Part shown: piece after piece, positions 1 through 8,405 of the stretch
Position numbering within the stretch: the first letter of the stretch is position 1
How the letters are laid out: each line of letters begins with the position of its first letter
NCBI GenBank assembly: GCA_027596195.1
Contig: JADGJG010000368.1
Span: 1 to 22,399, forward strand
Source of the DNA: Podochytrium sp. JEL0797
Taxonomy: Eukaryota; Chytridiomycota; Chytridiomycetes; Chytridiales; Chytriomycetaceae
Length of the DNA stretch: 22,399 nt
Direction of reading: 5' to 3'
Notes under the pieces: generated by a model
What the model saw: only the letters and a program-made list of their open reading frames with translations
Databases searched by the model: none
What the model was told of the DNA's origin: nothing
Program-made: the position numbers and the translations under genes

Positions 1-3
1 GAA

Positions 4-83
4 ATTTTGAATTTCCGCTCAATCTTTCGACTTAACAATGAAAAGGGCTGTACACAATTGCATTCTGCAGAATTTGAAGGCAA
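4..83. repeat. 80-bp direct repeat, copy 1
   Basis: This stretch recurs at 283-362 with a constant offset of 279 bp and, by eye, a single mismatch (position 23 t versus position 302 c). Flanking bases on both sides differ, so the repeat ends are sharp. It lies downstream of the minus-strand gene at 537-1637 and has no convincing coding capacity. Confidence 0.9.
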
Positions 84-282
84 ACCGTCGGAAATTGCAC
101 TGTTGGCTGATTGTTTCTGAAATTCAGAAACAATACGCAGCAGCGTGTTTACGATAGAGGCCCTCATTAATGGCATGAAATCACAAAATAAAGGTGTCCA
201 GAGGCCGGTTCTTGCAGATTAGGGGACCTCAGGACCCTCAGCAGTCACTCGCTTGACCTGCGTTTTGATGCAGGGAACCGAC

Positions 283-362
283 ATTTTGAATTTCCGCTCA
301 ACCTTTCGACTTAACAATGAAAAGGGCTGTACACAATTGCATTCTGCAGAATTTGAAGGCAA
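283..362. repeat. 80-bp direct repeat, copy 2
   Basis: Second copy of the 4-83 repeat. About 60 bp further right lies a second, unrelated duplication (426-481, copied from 673-728). The region 1-536 is therefore built by serial duplication beside the 3' end of a gene. Nothing else recognisable is seen between the repeats. Confidence 0.9.
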
Positions 363-425
363 TCACAATTTTTGGTTCAGGTTCGTCGTCAAGGGCGTTT
401 TTGTCCGTGTGAAGATATGGCCCCT

Positions 426-481
426 TCAACAGCCGCGTTGTATCCGTCCGTTTCCTCCGAAGCACCCGTCATGCGTTGTTG
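426..481 (-). repeat. Decayed copy of the C-terminal coding tail of the neighbouring gene
   Basis: These 56 bp match 673-728 at 51 positions (offset 247). In the minus-strand reading the original encodes RMAGAEEETDGYNTAVE, just after the poly-Gln tract; the copy reads RMTGASEETDGYNAAVE. The similarity stops exactly where the (CTG/TTG)n poly-Gln tract begins. The copy sits beyond the stop codon of the gene, so it is probably non-coding debris of a local 3' duplication. Confidence 0.8.
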
Positions 482-536
482 TGTAAACAATTGATACGAA
501 TTTATTGATATTTCTTTGCTCCCATGACTCTCAATC

Positions 537-1637
537 CTAATTCTCACTGCTCCACGCACCCGAAGAATTGAATGTGTTGGATGTGGGAAACGAAAAGTCG
601 TTTCGTTTGGGCTTGACCTTGACAGATTCGGTCCGACTCGCGCTGTATTCACTGGCTGAAGAATCGGGCCTCTCAACAGCCGTGTTGTATCCGTCCGTCT
701 CCTCCTCAGCACCCGCCATGCGTTGTTGCTGCTGCTGTTGCTGCTGTTGCTGTTGTTGCTTGACGTACTCAACAACAAAAGGAAGCTTGTCGACTTGGGC
801 GTGTTGAACCGCGTCGCTCAAATTCGAAGGCGGATTTGAAGCTCCGTTTCGAGAAAGACCATCTTGTGAAAGGCCATTCGGAGCAGCAACAGGAGGAGAA
901 TCCGCGGTAGGAGAACCAGAGATGCTCTTCCTGCCCATGGCCATCCCACGCAATCCAGTCCACACACCACCAAACCATCGCTTCACCCCACGCATCCACT
1001 CCTTCTTAGATCTCTTGCTCACACCCCAGACCCATCCAGTCCCAAGAGCAACAGCAAGCCCGACAAGGTCCACGAGAATCAATGGCTTCGCACTGAGATC
1101 GGAGAGGCTGTCAAACGGGTCGTTTGAGAACGTGTCGAAAAGACACATGAGATTTTGCGATGCTTTGAGGAGCGAGAGGCATCGGTGTGTGAGGCGACGT
1201 TCGGCGGCGGTTGAGACGATGAGACTGGGTTTGATTAGTTGAATATGAGTAATGGGTCACACTCCACTCACTCACCCTTGAACGGCCATGAAAGCAACCA
1301 GATAATCGCTCGCCACGACCAACTGGGCATGAGCAACCTGCGACACGACGTGGTTCTGGAACATTGCAACGCCAAAGACTTCTGCCATCGGAACGGCGAA
1401 AGCGGAAGGGTCTCTTGCGACGGCGTCTCTCTTTTGCGGCGAAAGCAGCGCCCGGAGAATTCCGTGCTGCGTCTTTGTTGGTCCAGGGACGAAAGAGTGT
1501 TTTGTCGCCGTGAAAAAGTCGCCGCTTTCTGCGGCGCCAGCCACAATTGATCCAAACATGGCAGTGCCTACGAGTGACGAGTACACGACGTTGAACCGGA
1601 ACCACGACTTTTCGAGCTCAGAGGCAGGTCGTTCCAT
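537..1637 (-). CDS. Putative membrane protein with poly-Gln, low-complexity tail (two exons)
   Basis: I do not recognise the family. Exons, read on the minus strand, are 1637-1276 and 1224-537, joined across a 51-nt GTGAGT...CAG intron with a CTAAT branch-like motif; the join keeps frame and gives 349 aa. I chose the ATG at 1637 because the upstream in-frame extension to 1697 has no ATG. The protein has hydrophobic stretches near residues 20-40, 85-125 and 180-200 (PLILVDLVGLAVALGTGWVW), which suggests two to four membrane segments. A basic segment follows (SKRSKKEWMRGVKRW), then a Ser/Pro/Asn-rich tail with 12 consecutive Gln. The tail is hydrophilic and compositionally variable. A mitochondrial or organelle membrane protein is possible but unproven. 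Confidence 0.65.
723..758 (-). repeat. CAG/CAA microsatellite encoding 12 Gln
   Basis: Twelve consecutive CAA or CAG codons on the minus strand inside the last exon of the 537-1637 gene. It is a mixed-codon tract, so only short pure runs exist. Length polymorphism between strains would be expected. Confidence 0.95.
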
Positions 1638-1978
1638 AACTGACGTGGTGCGATAAGGAGTTTGGGGAAGAAAATTTCTAAAAAATTTCCGAGACACAGA
1701 AACGCGAGAAGGGTTTACAGTGCAAGAATTCTCCGTCTAGTCTTATATCCATATCCGCCTTCCCTAGGAGCACTCCGACTGCAACAAAAACAATTTTAAT
1801 TATAACAGACACAGAGCTGTCAAACAAATTCCAATACGCAGATGCAAGCCCATTGCCGCATTTCCAACCAAAATACCATGTGTAGCTGTGGGTGGGCCGT
1901 TATTTAGGTGAATTGGACTGAAAGTTGGAGCTGAAAGGGCGCTCAACGTGGATCTTGTAGAAACTCTGCCAAAATCTA

Positions 1979-3601
1979 TCAGACATGCGAATAAATGGGA
2001 GCGAAAAAATCAAACCTGAATTCAGAGGCCGAAGATGGCACGGTTTTGCGTGTGACATCTGCGGAAACTTCTGCAACCACAAGTTCCAATTGATCCACAG
2101 CCTCCTGTGCGGCGTCTTCGGCTGCTCTCAATGGTGCGCTATCTTTGACATCTGCAGCAAGCTCAGCTGCTACTGCTGTCACATTATCTCCTGACACAAG
2201 TGCTGCCTCCTCCTCCGCCAACAATGGCGCCTCCTCGGCAACCTCAGCCTCAAGCTCCGCCTCCACAACCTTCAATTCATCTACAACCTTCAAAGCTGCA
2301 CTCTCCTCTGCCGGATCTACAATCGCCACTTCTGCAGCAACTTCCTCCGCCGAATCCACCGCATTCTCAGCCTCCGCAAGCGCGGCTTCCTCATTCGCCA
2401 ATATGGGTGCTTCCACCGCCACTAGAGCAGCAAGATCCGTTTCCACAAGCACCGAGTTGTCTGTCACTTCTGCAGTCTCCAACGCAGCTTCCTCCTGACC
2501 CACTAGAGGTGCCTCGTTAATCACCTCCGTCACAATCTCATCCAAAGTTTCTTCCACAACTTCAGCATCTTTGAGTGCGGATTCCTCGGCTGTTTTGAGT
2601 GGCGCGTTGGGAGCTGGAATGAACGTCGCAACAGAGCTGGTCGGAACAGGTGGTGGTGGTACTGGAACCGCGGTAAATACGCTTGCAACACTGATAGATA
2701 CGGAAGAAGTAGGGGTATTAGAAGTAAGGGGGGTGGAAGTATGGAGTGTCGTGGACGTATACGTGGCAATTGAAGAAGTGGCAGAATCAGAAGAATTAGA
2801 AGAAGAAACAGAAGTTGTGGAAACAACAGTTGTGGACGCGGAAGTGGGAACCACAGAAGTTGTAACCACGGATGCCATTGAAGTAGTCACCACCGCCGGA
2901 ACATACAACCGAAAATACTGATTCCCTCCCGGCTGACAAGCAGTAGCACTCTTTGCCCTCAGAACAATCATCCCCCCAACTTGTTGCCATGCATACACCC
3001 CATCCAGAATCCCACACGCCAACAACTTCCAAATCGTATCCCCCGCTCCCGGATCCGGAATCAAACTCAATTTCCCAGGAAACCCCGCAAAATTGACTCG
3101 TTGGCCTGACTTGGACGTTCTCAAAATGCCTCCATAACTCGGATCCGGGGGTGGATACTTGAACACTTGAGTCACCGAATCCGAACACGGTTGACTCGTG
3201 AACACATTGTTTGTGTAATCCACACAACCACCGTCTGGCGCTTGGATTTGAAACGGGGATCCATCCGTAGGCCAGTTGCCGAAATCCAAAGCGGGAGGAG
3301 TGAAGGATGTACAGGAACAAGCGCCGTTCGCGAGACAAACGCGTCCGGGGTTGCAAGGAGAAGCAGATGAGCAGGTAGAGTATTCTGGATCCTGGGGAAG
3401 AGCTTGGCATACGCCGCCAAGAGAGAGGTCGCCGAGGACAGGGAAGCATTGGTGTTGGGGCTTGCAGTCCGCAGCGGAGTGGCAGTCTGTGCAGATTTGG
3501 TTGTTGAAGCACACACCGGAGGGGCATTCTGCATCGACACTGCAGAGAGTCGTGGCCAAGGACGCGATCGCGTAAAGTGCAAGGAGCAGGATCGCCTTCA
3601 T
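1979..3601 (-). CDS. Secreted Cys-rich protein with Ser/Thr linker and Ala/Glu repeat tail
   Basis: A single long ORF of 540 aa that starts at an ATG followed by a clear signal peptide (MKAILLLALYAIASLATTLC, cleavage probably near residue 24). Residues about 25-97 are rich in Cys (CPSGVCFNNQICTDC and similar), suggesting small disulfide-knit modules. Residues about 98-230 form a Trp/Gly-containing region with GCVDY and QVFKY motifs, loosely like a beta-trefoil lectin module. Residues about 235-325 are a Ser/Thr/Val stalk likely to be O-glycosylated, ending in a Pro run. Residues about 328-515 are an acidic Ala/Glu-rich array of about six imperfect units of roughly 31 residues with the signature xAPLxxxEExAL. 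The last about 25 residues look unlike the rest and may reflect an unrecognised 3' intron. A wall- or surface-associated role is inferred from architecture only. The segment at 2970-3104 (residues about 166-210) is duplicated inside a GCP4 intron. Confidence 0.8.
   Translation of the reverse strand: MKAILLLALYAIASLATTLCSVDAECPSGVCFNNQICTDCHSAADCKPQHQCFPVLGDLSLGGVCQALPQDPEYSTCSSASPCNPGRVCLANGACSCTSFTPPALDFGNWPTDGSPFQIQAPDGGCVDYTNNVFTSQPCSDSVTQVFKYPPPDPSYGGILRTSKSGQRVNFAGFPGKLSLIPDPGAGDTIWKLLACGILDGVYAWQQVGGMIVLRAKSATACQPGGNQYFRLYVPAVVTTSMASVVTTSVVPTSASTTVVSTTSVSSSNSSDSATSSIATYTSTTLHTSTPLTSNTPTSSVSISVASVFTAVPVPPPPVPTSSVATFIPAPNAPLKTAEESALKDAEVVEETLDEIVTEVINEAPLVGQEEAALETAEVTDNSVLVETDLAALVAVEAPILANEEAALAEAENAVDSAEEVAAEVAIVDPAEESAALKVVDELKVVEAELEAEVAEEAPLLAEEEAALVSGDNVTAVAAELAADVKDSAPLRAAEDAAQEAVDQLELVVAEVSADVTRKTVPSSASEFRFDFFAPIYSHV
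2970..3104 (-). repeat. 135-bp exon segment copied elsewhere (source copy)
   Basis: Bases 2970-3104 are identical, as far as I can see base by base, to 7265-7399 (constant offset 4295), and the match ends abruptly on both sides. Here the segment is coding and in frame (residues about 166-210 of the secreted protein), so this is most likely the source. The other copy is inside GCP4 intron 2, in the same orientation. Confidence 0.95.
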
Positions 3602-4056
3602 TAATGAATAAAATTAAAACAGCGTTTCGCCTGTTATCACACAGATAAGAACTCATCAGCACAAACTGCATCTAAGAAGCCACATCTTGGATCCAATTTT
3701 ATTTCCGCGGGTGGCAGGAATACCATTTATTTTCTGAATTGTCACGGCGTCAAGGCTTCAATCAAGCCAGAGAATTTGACATGCGTTGTGACGGTGGAAC
3801 AGATGCTCCAGATTCGTGGGGAAGTTGTCGGAGAACCATTGAAATGAAGACTCAGTTGATTATCACAACTTCCTCACATCACGGAGCATATAATAATCAA
3901 GATTTCCAGCCGTTATCCAAACTCGACAATTTCTTTACTAAACATGTTTTAATTATTCACACTCTCAAATTTCTTTCTTTTCATGTCGTCGGAGTCTTCG
4001 AAAAGAATCACTGATACAGACATAACACGCCAACTGGGCCCAAAATTTCAATTGTC

Positions 4057-4239
4057 AGGGTTGTTGGAATGGTCTCCGACCTCCCAACGTCCAGCGAGGC
4101 CCGCTCCCGCTTCGAACACTACTTGGAGAAGCAGCAGGTTGGCCTCACCCAAATCGATCACAAGGACATCATCTTCAGCAACTGCTCCATTGCCCTCCTT
4201 CATATTCCTGATGACTACTTTCTGCTCGCCATTCGAAGT
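4057..4239 (+). pseudogene. Coding-like fragment, possible orphan exon
   Basis: The frame through the ATG at 4069 reads with strong third-position C preference (gtc tcc gac ctc, gcc cgc tcc cgc ttc), unlike the flanks. It encodes about 60 plausible residues, including RSRFEHYLEKQQ, DHKDIIFSNCSIALLH and IPDDYFLLAIRS. A possible splice acceptor (ttgtcag) precedes it at about 4058, and a GT follows near 4240. The reading continues into low-complexity AAAA sequence with no sensible C-terminus. I do not recognise the family. It may be a surviving exon of a dead gene or part of a gene whose other exons I could not find. Confidence 0.4.
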
Positions 4240-4624
4240 CGGTGCGGGCGTGGTCAGAGGACATTCGGAAATTGCTGTGTTCGAAACAAAAAAAAATCAA
4301 AAACAAACGTGATTTTTAATTTTAATAAGAGAAAATATAAAATAAATGATATCGGCGCATGTTCGGTAAAGCAATTGGATGTGTTGGGTCGAGTTTGGGA
4401 AGCGTCATGGACGCGAACGGTTTCTTGCGTGACAGCAATATTCAAACTCTGTCTGACAATCATCATTTTCACGACCAAGCGGCCATCCTGCAATATATGC
4501 AGTGCAATGGGAAATGTTCGGGGATGATAAGGGAAGCCAATCACTTCCTATTCCCAAATCGGTGAGCCTGTCACACTGGACAAGATTAGATATGAGTTAC
4601 GACCAAATATTCCTCATGGGAGAC

Positions 4625-5039
4625 ACCCTAGCCAATTTGTAAGTCCAGCATCTGACCAGATGGACGGGTACATCTCCTCTCGAACGAATAAGCGAGAAAT
4701 GGATGTCCGTCTCTCAAAAGCACCAAATATCCCACCAACCGCATCGAAATAATATCACTCTCACGCAAAATGCTTTCACAACTCGTATAGACCTCGGCCC
4801 ACTGAAGCTCGCGGCCCAAGAACCACGGCTTGAGGGTCGGTTCAAGAGTCGAACCGTATCAAACAAAATCATCAAGTGCATCATTTACCGCCTTTTCAAG
4901 CGCTTCGAATTTGCGAGGGAGACTCGCCGTTCGACGAGGAGATCCGACGCGTCATTCAAGTTCAGCAAGTATGCCGTCAATCGACGCAAACTGCACCAAA
5001 CGATTCGCATTTTGATTTTTTATGTTCGAGTGCATCATG
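4625..5039 (-). pseudogene. Frameshifted remnant of an unrecognised protein gene
   Basis: On the minus strand, reading starts at two adjacent ATGs (about 5039) with about 27 residues ending at a TGA (QFASIDGILAELE*). A neighbouring frame then gives LNDASDLLVERRVSLA, and another gives KFEALEKAVNDALDDFV followed by a stop. The best stretch follows (EPTLKPWFLGRELQWAEVY, SILRESDIISMRLVGYLVLL). The pieces follow each other in order in shifted frames, as expected of a decayed gene with at least two indels and one stop. No family was recognised. Undetected introns are the alternative, but no matching GT...AG pairs were obvious. Confidence 0.4.
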
Positions 5040-5161
5040 TTGACAGTTAAACTTGCACAGTGCTGCAATGAAAACGCGCTGGTTACTTCGAATACGCGTC
5101 AACGGTTGGCCGCCTGTACGCGTCCTCAGCTATACCATTTATTTCCCCCCATTTTAAAATA

Positions 5162-8138
5162 TCACGCCGACAAGGAATAAAACAAATTCTGATCCAACCG
5201 CAACAGCAATGCATCCAAATGACTCCCCGATTTCTGATGCTGCGTGTCCTGCACCCCCGACAAGACCCGAAACAAAAACAAACTGTGTTGATCAAATTCC
5301 TAAAAAAAAATGGTTTGTCAACCAGCGTGAAAACCAAAAAAAAAACACTCACCTCCCCGACCCTCCTCACCTCCCCCTCCACCCCCTTTCCCCCTCCCTC
5401 AACCCTCCCCACAATCCCGCAAAACACTTCACAAGCCCCAACCCCCTCCCTCACAGCCGCACCCACAACCTTCCCCTCCCCACCACCCAAAAAACACCCG
5501 CGCAAACACGCCCCCAGAAACGCCACATGCGCCTCCTGCACGCCTTCAAACCCTGCTTCCACGTCCGCGACTTTCGTAACGAGGGTATGGAACTCGGTCG
5601 AGAGAACGTCGGTTTGGATGTACCCCCACACCGCGTCCATGAAAAAGAGCATTCGCGCGGCGGTGGTGTGTATGAGGTGGTGTAGCGGTTTCGGGGTCGA
5701 AGGGGGAAGGTGAGAGGGAAAGAGGCGTTGGAGGTGTAAATGGGTGCGTTTGAGGAAAGTGAGGAATGTGAAGAGGGAGTTGTATCTGTAATGATTGCGT
5801 TCGGGCACAGGGGTAAGTTGAGGGTGGATATCAGTTGGGGGGAATTGAATTCGCGAAACCAAAGAATCGAAAACTATAACTTGTTCAAATCGGTGGGTGT
5901 GAGAATGAGATCGAGTGGCCATTGAACCGCGTATTCCAACCGCACGGGGGTTCCAATCAGTGCTCCGTCGTAGATTGAAGTCGATTGTGCTGTTGTGTGA
6001 ATCAGAACACGCCCAAAACACGCGCACACACATAATCGAAAGTCACCCACCACTCTTCTTAAAAGACAACCTCCTCAACACCTCCTCCTCTTGCACCGAA
6101 ACCGTCCCGAAACTCAAAGCCACCTTGTTCAAGAGCTGTCCCAAATCCTGTTCACTCACGACCCCGAGCCGCGCCGCCTTGTCGCGACACAGCGCGTCGC
6201 AGCCTTCAATATAGGAGACAAAAAAGTCGCCTCGACCGAGGAGGTAGTAGTTTCGGCATGTCTTTTTTGAAAATCGGGCGGAGTCAGTAGAATCCCATTT
6301 GATGACGTGAATGGGGGATTGCGCATGAGCGCGTGCAGAGGATCCCTAAGTCGCTGCGCTTTCTACGGGCGCTGCGAGAGCGCGCCCGCCTCGCATCGCT
6401 CCCTCCGCGATTCCTGCACAAGTCTGTTCGCTTCTCTCGCTCTTGCGCGACAAATTCCTCCCTCGCGTTTCCTGCATCTGTTCGCTTCGCTCACGCACTC
6501 GCGCGACTTGCCCACCTCCCTCGCTGGGTTTGCCCACTCCCTCGCGCTGCGCTCTCCAGGCGCATGCAACGCGTCGCTTCGCGCACATACACACACACAC
6601 GCACGCACACACGCACGCACACACGCACACAATGCATACCTCCAAATGAAAAAACAAATTCTCCTCGACAACAACCACCTCCCACAACACTTTGGCCACA
6701 CGCGCTTTGATACGTTTGACAGCGACTTGAAATTCGAGCGGAACAAATTCTTTGGTGGAGGATGCAAATAGAAGAGAGAGGTCGCGTATGCTGGAATCAA
6801 TGAGGGAGTCCACGACCGAGTCTGATTTTGGAGCGAAGGAGGGGTAGTTTCAGAGAATGTCAGAGGAGTGTGTGTCGACGGAGAATGGTTGAAAACAACA
6901 AGGTGTTGGTTGACCTTGACGCGATTTCGATTTTCGAATGGCAGCGACGGCTTTGCCGACAAACAAAACATCTTGGGCAATGTTGGGGGGTATAAAAGAA
7001 GGCACGAGAGAGTCGACAAGGGTGTATTCCGAGTGCCTAGTAAACTTGATCAGCGTGAATGCACTCACTCAGTTACCAGACGTCGCATTTCCTACACAAC
7101 TTGTTCGCTTCGCTCACTCCCTCGTATTTCCTACATAACGTGTTCGCTTCGCTCACTCTGTTGCGCAGCTTCGCTGCGCATTCTACGCGCGCTCCCGCAC
7201 GACTCAGTCCTTCCTCGCGTCGGTCCACAACTTGTTTCGTTCACTCCCTCGCGCAGCTTCGCCGATCCCCCCAACTTGTTGCCATGCATACACCCCATCC
7301 AGAATCCCACACGCCAACAACTTCCAAATCGTATCCCCCGCTCCCGGATCCGGAATCAAACTCAATTTCCCAGGAAACCCCGCAAAATTGACTCGTTGGT
7401 GCGCGCGGCAAACCGCCTCGCTTCGCTCGGCTCCAATCATACCATCGATTGACAACCAGACCACCACCTTCCGCCCCCACACGCACATTCGCATCCGAAT
7501 CCACATTGGCAGCAACAAAAAACTCGTCATAAGAATCCTCCAGTTTGCCATAAACCATCCAAGCAATCAACTGCCTCCCCATGACGCCATTCACAGCCTT
7601 CAACAAGATGCTCCAGAGATCTTTGAGTTCCTTGACACCCGTCGAGTGTGTCATTTTGTAGAGAGCGTTGTTGATTTGTAGGCCGTGGAGGCGCGGCGGT
7701 TTCGCAGGGGAATCTGGGGATTCTCCTGGTGTGATCAATAGGAGGTCGAGGAATGCGATCAGGTGAGGGAAGATGCGTTCGTACTGGGTTTGCGGTAAAT
7801 AGAATGTCTTTCATTGAAAGAGTCACCTTGTTGACAACGAGAAACAGAGACCTCGTGCGCGGGTCCTTTGAAGCGAGGGAGTCTTTCTCGAGTGCGGCGA
7901 CGTCTTTGAGAAACGTGTTTTGCAGAAACCGATTCGCCTCGGCGGAGAGGCTGCCCGAATAGCTGCCCTTTTGGCCTGCGAGAAGTCGCTGTGTTTTGCC
8001 AACTTTTCCAAAGAGAAAAGAAACGTGCGACGCTGTTTGAAGCTGTTTGAACTCAGAGGAGTGGAGGAAAGAAGGGGGGAGTTCGTGCGTGGGAGTGTCG
8101 AGCCCGAGGGAAAGTGACCCGAGGAGTTGGTGGAGCAT
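5162..8138 (-). CDS. GCP4: Gamma-tubulin complex component 4 (GCP4/Grip family), eight exons
   Basis: The structural GCP4 subunit of the gamma-tubulin ring complex, which nucleates microtubules at the centrosome, basal body or spindle pole. Exons in coding order: 8138-7827, 7783-7443, 7036-6915, 6821-6640, 6261-6051, 5989-5881, 5785-5353, 5299-5162. All introns are GT...AG, all phases agree, and the product is 615 aa (human GCP4 is slightly longer). Landmarks from memory of the family: MLHQLLGSLSL start; QLIAWMVYGKLEDSYDEFF (Grip1 region); LVPSFIPPNIAQDVLFVGKA; YYLLGRGDFFVSYIEG; VQWPLDLILTP; LNKYNSLFTFLTFLKR; LLRLDQNLFYSL near the C-terminus. GCP4-type length and lack of long insertions argue against GCP2, GCP3, GCP5 and GCP6. 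Introns 2 (7442-7037) and 4 (6639-6262) are several times longer than the rest (43-95 nt) and filled with repeats. Intron 6 uses a weak donor (GTTATAG). The start codon abuts a MYND-gene relic. Confidence 0.92.
6262..6639 (-). repeat. GCP4 intron 4: GC-rich repeats plus CA microsatellite
   Basis: A 378-nt intron whose donor (GAG|GTATGC) and acceptor (AAAAAAG|ACA) rejoin exactly at conserved GCP4 residues. On the plus strand it contains related units at 6409-6447 and 6467-6501, with core GTTCGCTTCGCTCAC at 6480-6494 and variants such as GTCGCTTCGCGC. A CA-rich microsatellite lies just inside the donor. The same 15-mer core occurs twice in intron 2 of the same gene. No ORF or transposase signal is seen. 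Confidence 0.75.
6584..6632. repeat. (CA)n/(CACG)n microsatellite
   Basis: Alternating CA with interspersed CACG units, about 49 bp, lying 7 nt inside the 5' end of GCP4 intron 4 (on the transcribed strand, GTGTGCGTG repeats). A long run of GT dinucleotides next to the true GTATGC donor could offer competing donor-like sites. Confidence 0.9.
7037..7442 (-). repeat. GCP4 intron 2: 39-bp tandem repeat, hairpin and captured exon fragment
   Basis: A 406-nt intron (donor ATG|GTATGA, acceptor TTTACTAG|GCAC) whose removal gives a phase-correct join into HSEYTLVDSLVPSFIPP. On the plus strand it holds two tandem 39-bp units (7087-7125 and 7126-7164), each with GTTCGCTTCGCTCAC (7103-7117 and 7142-7156). 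Next comes a perfect palindrome GCGCAGC-TTC-GCTGCGC (7163-7179), and then the 135-bp copy of the secreted-protein exon (7265-7399). More CGCTTCGCTCGG-type sequence follows up to the donor. Confidence 0.8.
7265..7399 (-). repeat. 135-bp copy of secreted-protein exon inside GCP4 intron 2
   Basis: Identical to 2970-3104, in the same orientation relative to the host gene. It begins 43 nt inside the intron, counted from the GCP4 donor. Left and right flanks are the GC-rich CTTCGC repeats of the intron. No target-site duplication or terminal repeat is evident. The lack of divergence points to a recent copying event or ongoing gene conversion. Confidence 0.95.
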
Positions 8139-8405
8139 TTCGTGCTTTTTTTGCTTTCTTCGGACATAGTGCAAGTAGCTCCAATAATAATCAACGCACA
8201 AGCGCGTATATACCCATGTTCGTCGAGATCATCCGCGGTTTTCTTGATCTCGGCAACGTCAAATTCGGTGAGCTGAGATGCGAAGCAATGAAACATGTTC
8301 AAGGCAAATTCCTTGTCTTTTCCGAGACCCATTGTTTTGAGATTGGGTAGAAGCGCGTCAATACAGCCGCGGATCTCTTTGGGCCCAATGTCGGGACTCG
8401 GGAGG
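8139..8405 (-). pseudogene. Relic of MYND-family gene (N-terminal helical part only)
   Basis: The minus-strand frame reads PSPDIGPKEIRGCIDALL, then MGLGKDKEFALNMFHCFA and IKKTADDLDEHGYIRACA. These match the N-terminal region of the plus-strand MYND copies: GIGKEKEFALEVL and NLDEHPFVHTACFLALG at 16700-16850, GLGGTKEFALQAL at 20760. The frame is open upstream to a TGA without an initiating ATG at the expected place. Similarity fades around 8160, and there is no MYND finger downstream because the GCP4 ATG begins at 8138. It is therefore a truncated, opposite-strand copy that now supplies the GCP4 5' flank. Confidence 0.7.

Larger units (their letters stand above)
3602..5161. other. Gene-poor interval with two decayed coding fragments
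   Basis: About 1.56 kb without an intact gene. The left end (3602 to about 3980) is AT-rich and presumably holds the promoter of the secreted-protein gene. Two stretches have coding character but no complete reading frame: plus strand about 4057-4239 and minus strand about 4625-5039, listed separately. An A/T-rich run (4290-4350) lies between them. I see no RNA gene or mobile-element ends. Confidence 0.6.

Noticed and set aside
1637..1697. N-terminal extension of the first gene, which would resemble a mitochondrial presequence
   Set aside because: The extension begins at GTG and contains no ATG before 1637, so there is no normal eukaryotic start.
2145..2520. Long plus-strand ORFs rich in Ala/Ser or Pro/Gln
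   Set aside because: They are antisense to the Ala/Glu repeat region of the secreted protein. Their composition is the mirror of those codons, and they have no independent start context or family features.
3282..3671. Overlapping minus-strand ORF in another frame of the Cys-rich region
   Set aside because: It lacks a signal peptide and coherent domains. The 540-aa frame has the signal peptide, spaced Cys residues and repeats.
5083..6033. A 316-aa minus-strand ORF read as one protein
   Set aside because: It reads through two GCP4 introns. Only the middle matches GCP4, and the splice-based model recovers conserved residues on both sides.
6584..7164. Regular repeats that could suggest a CRISPR array
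   Set aside because: They are simple CA repeats and two tandem 39-bp units in eukaryotic introns, with no unique spacers of constant length.
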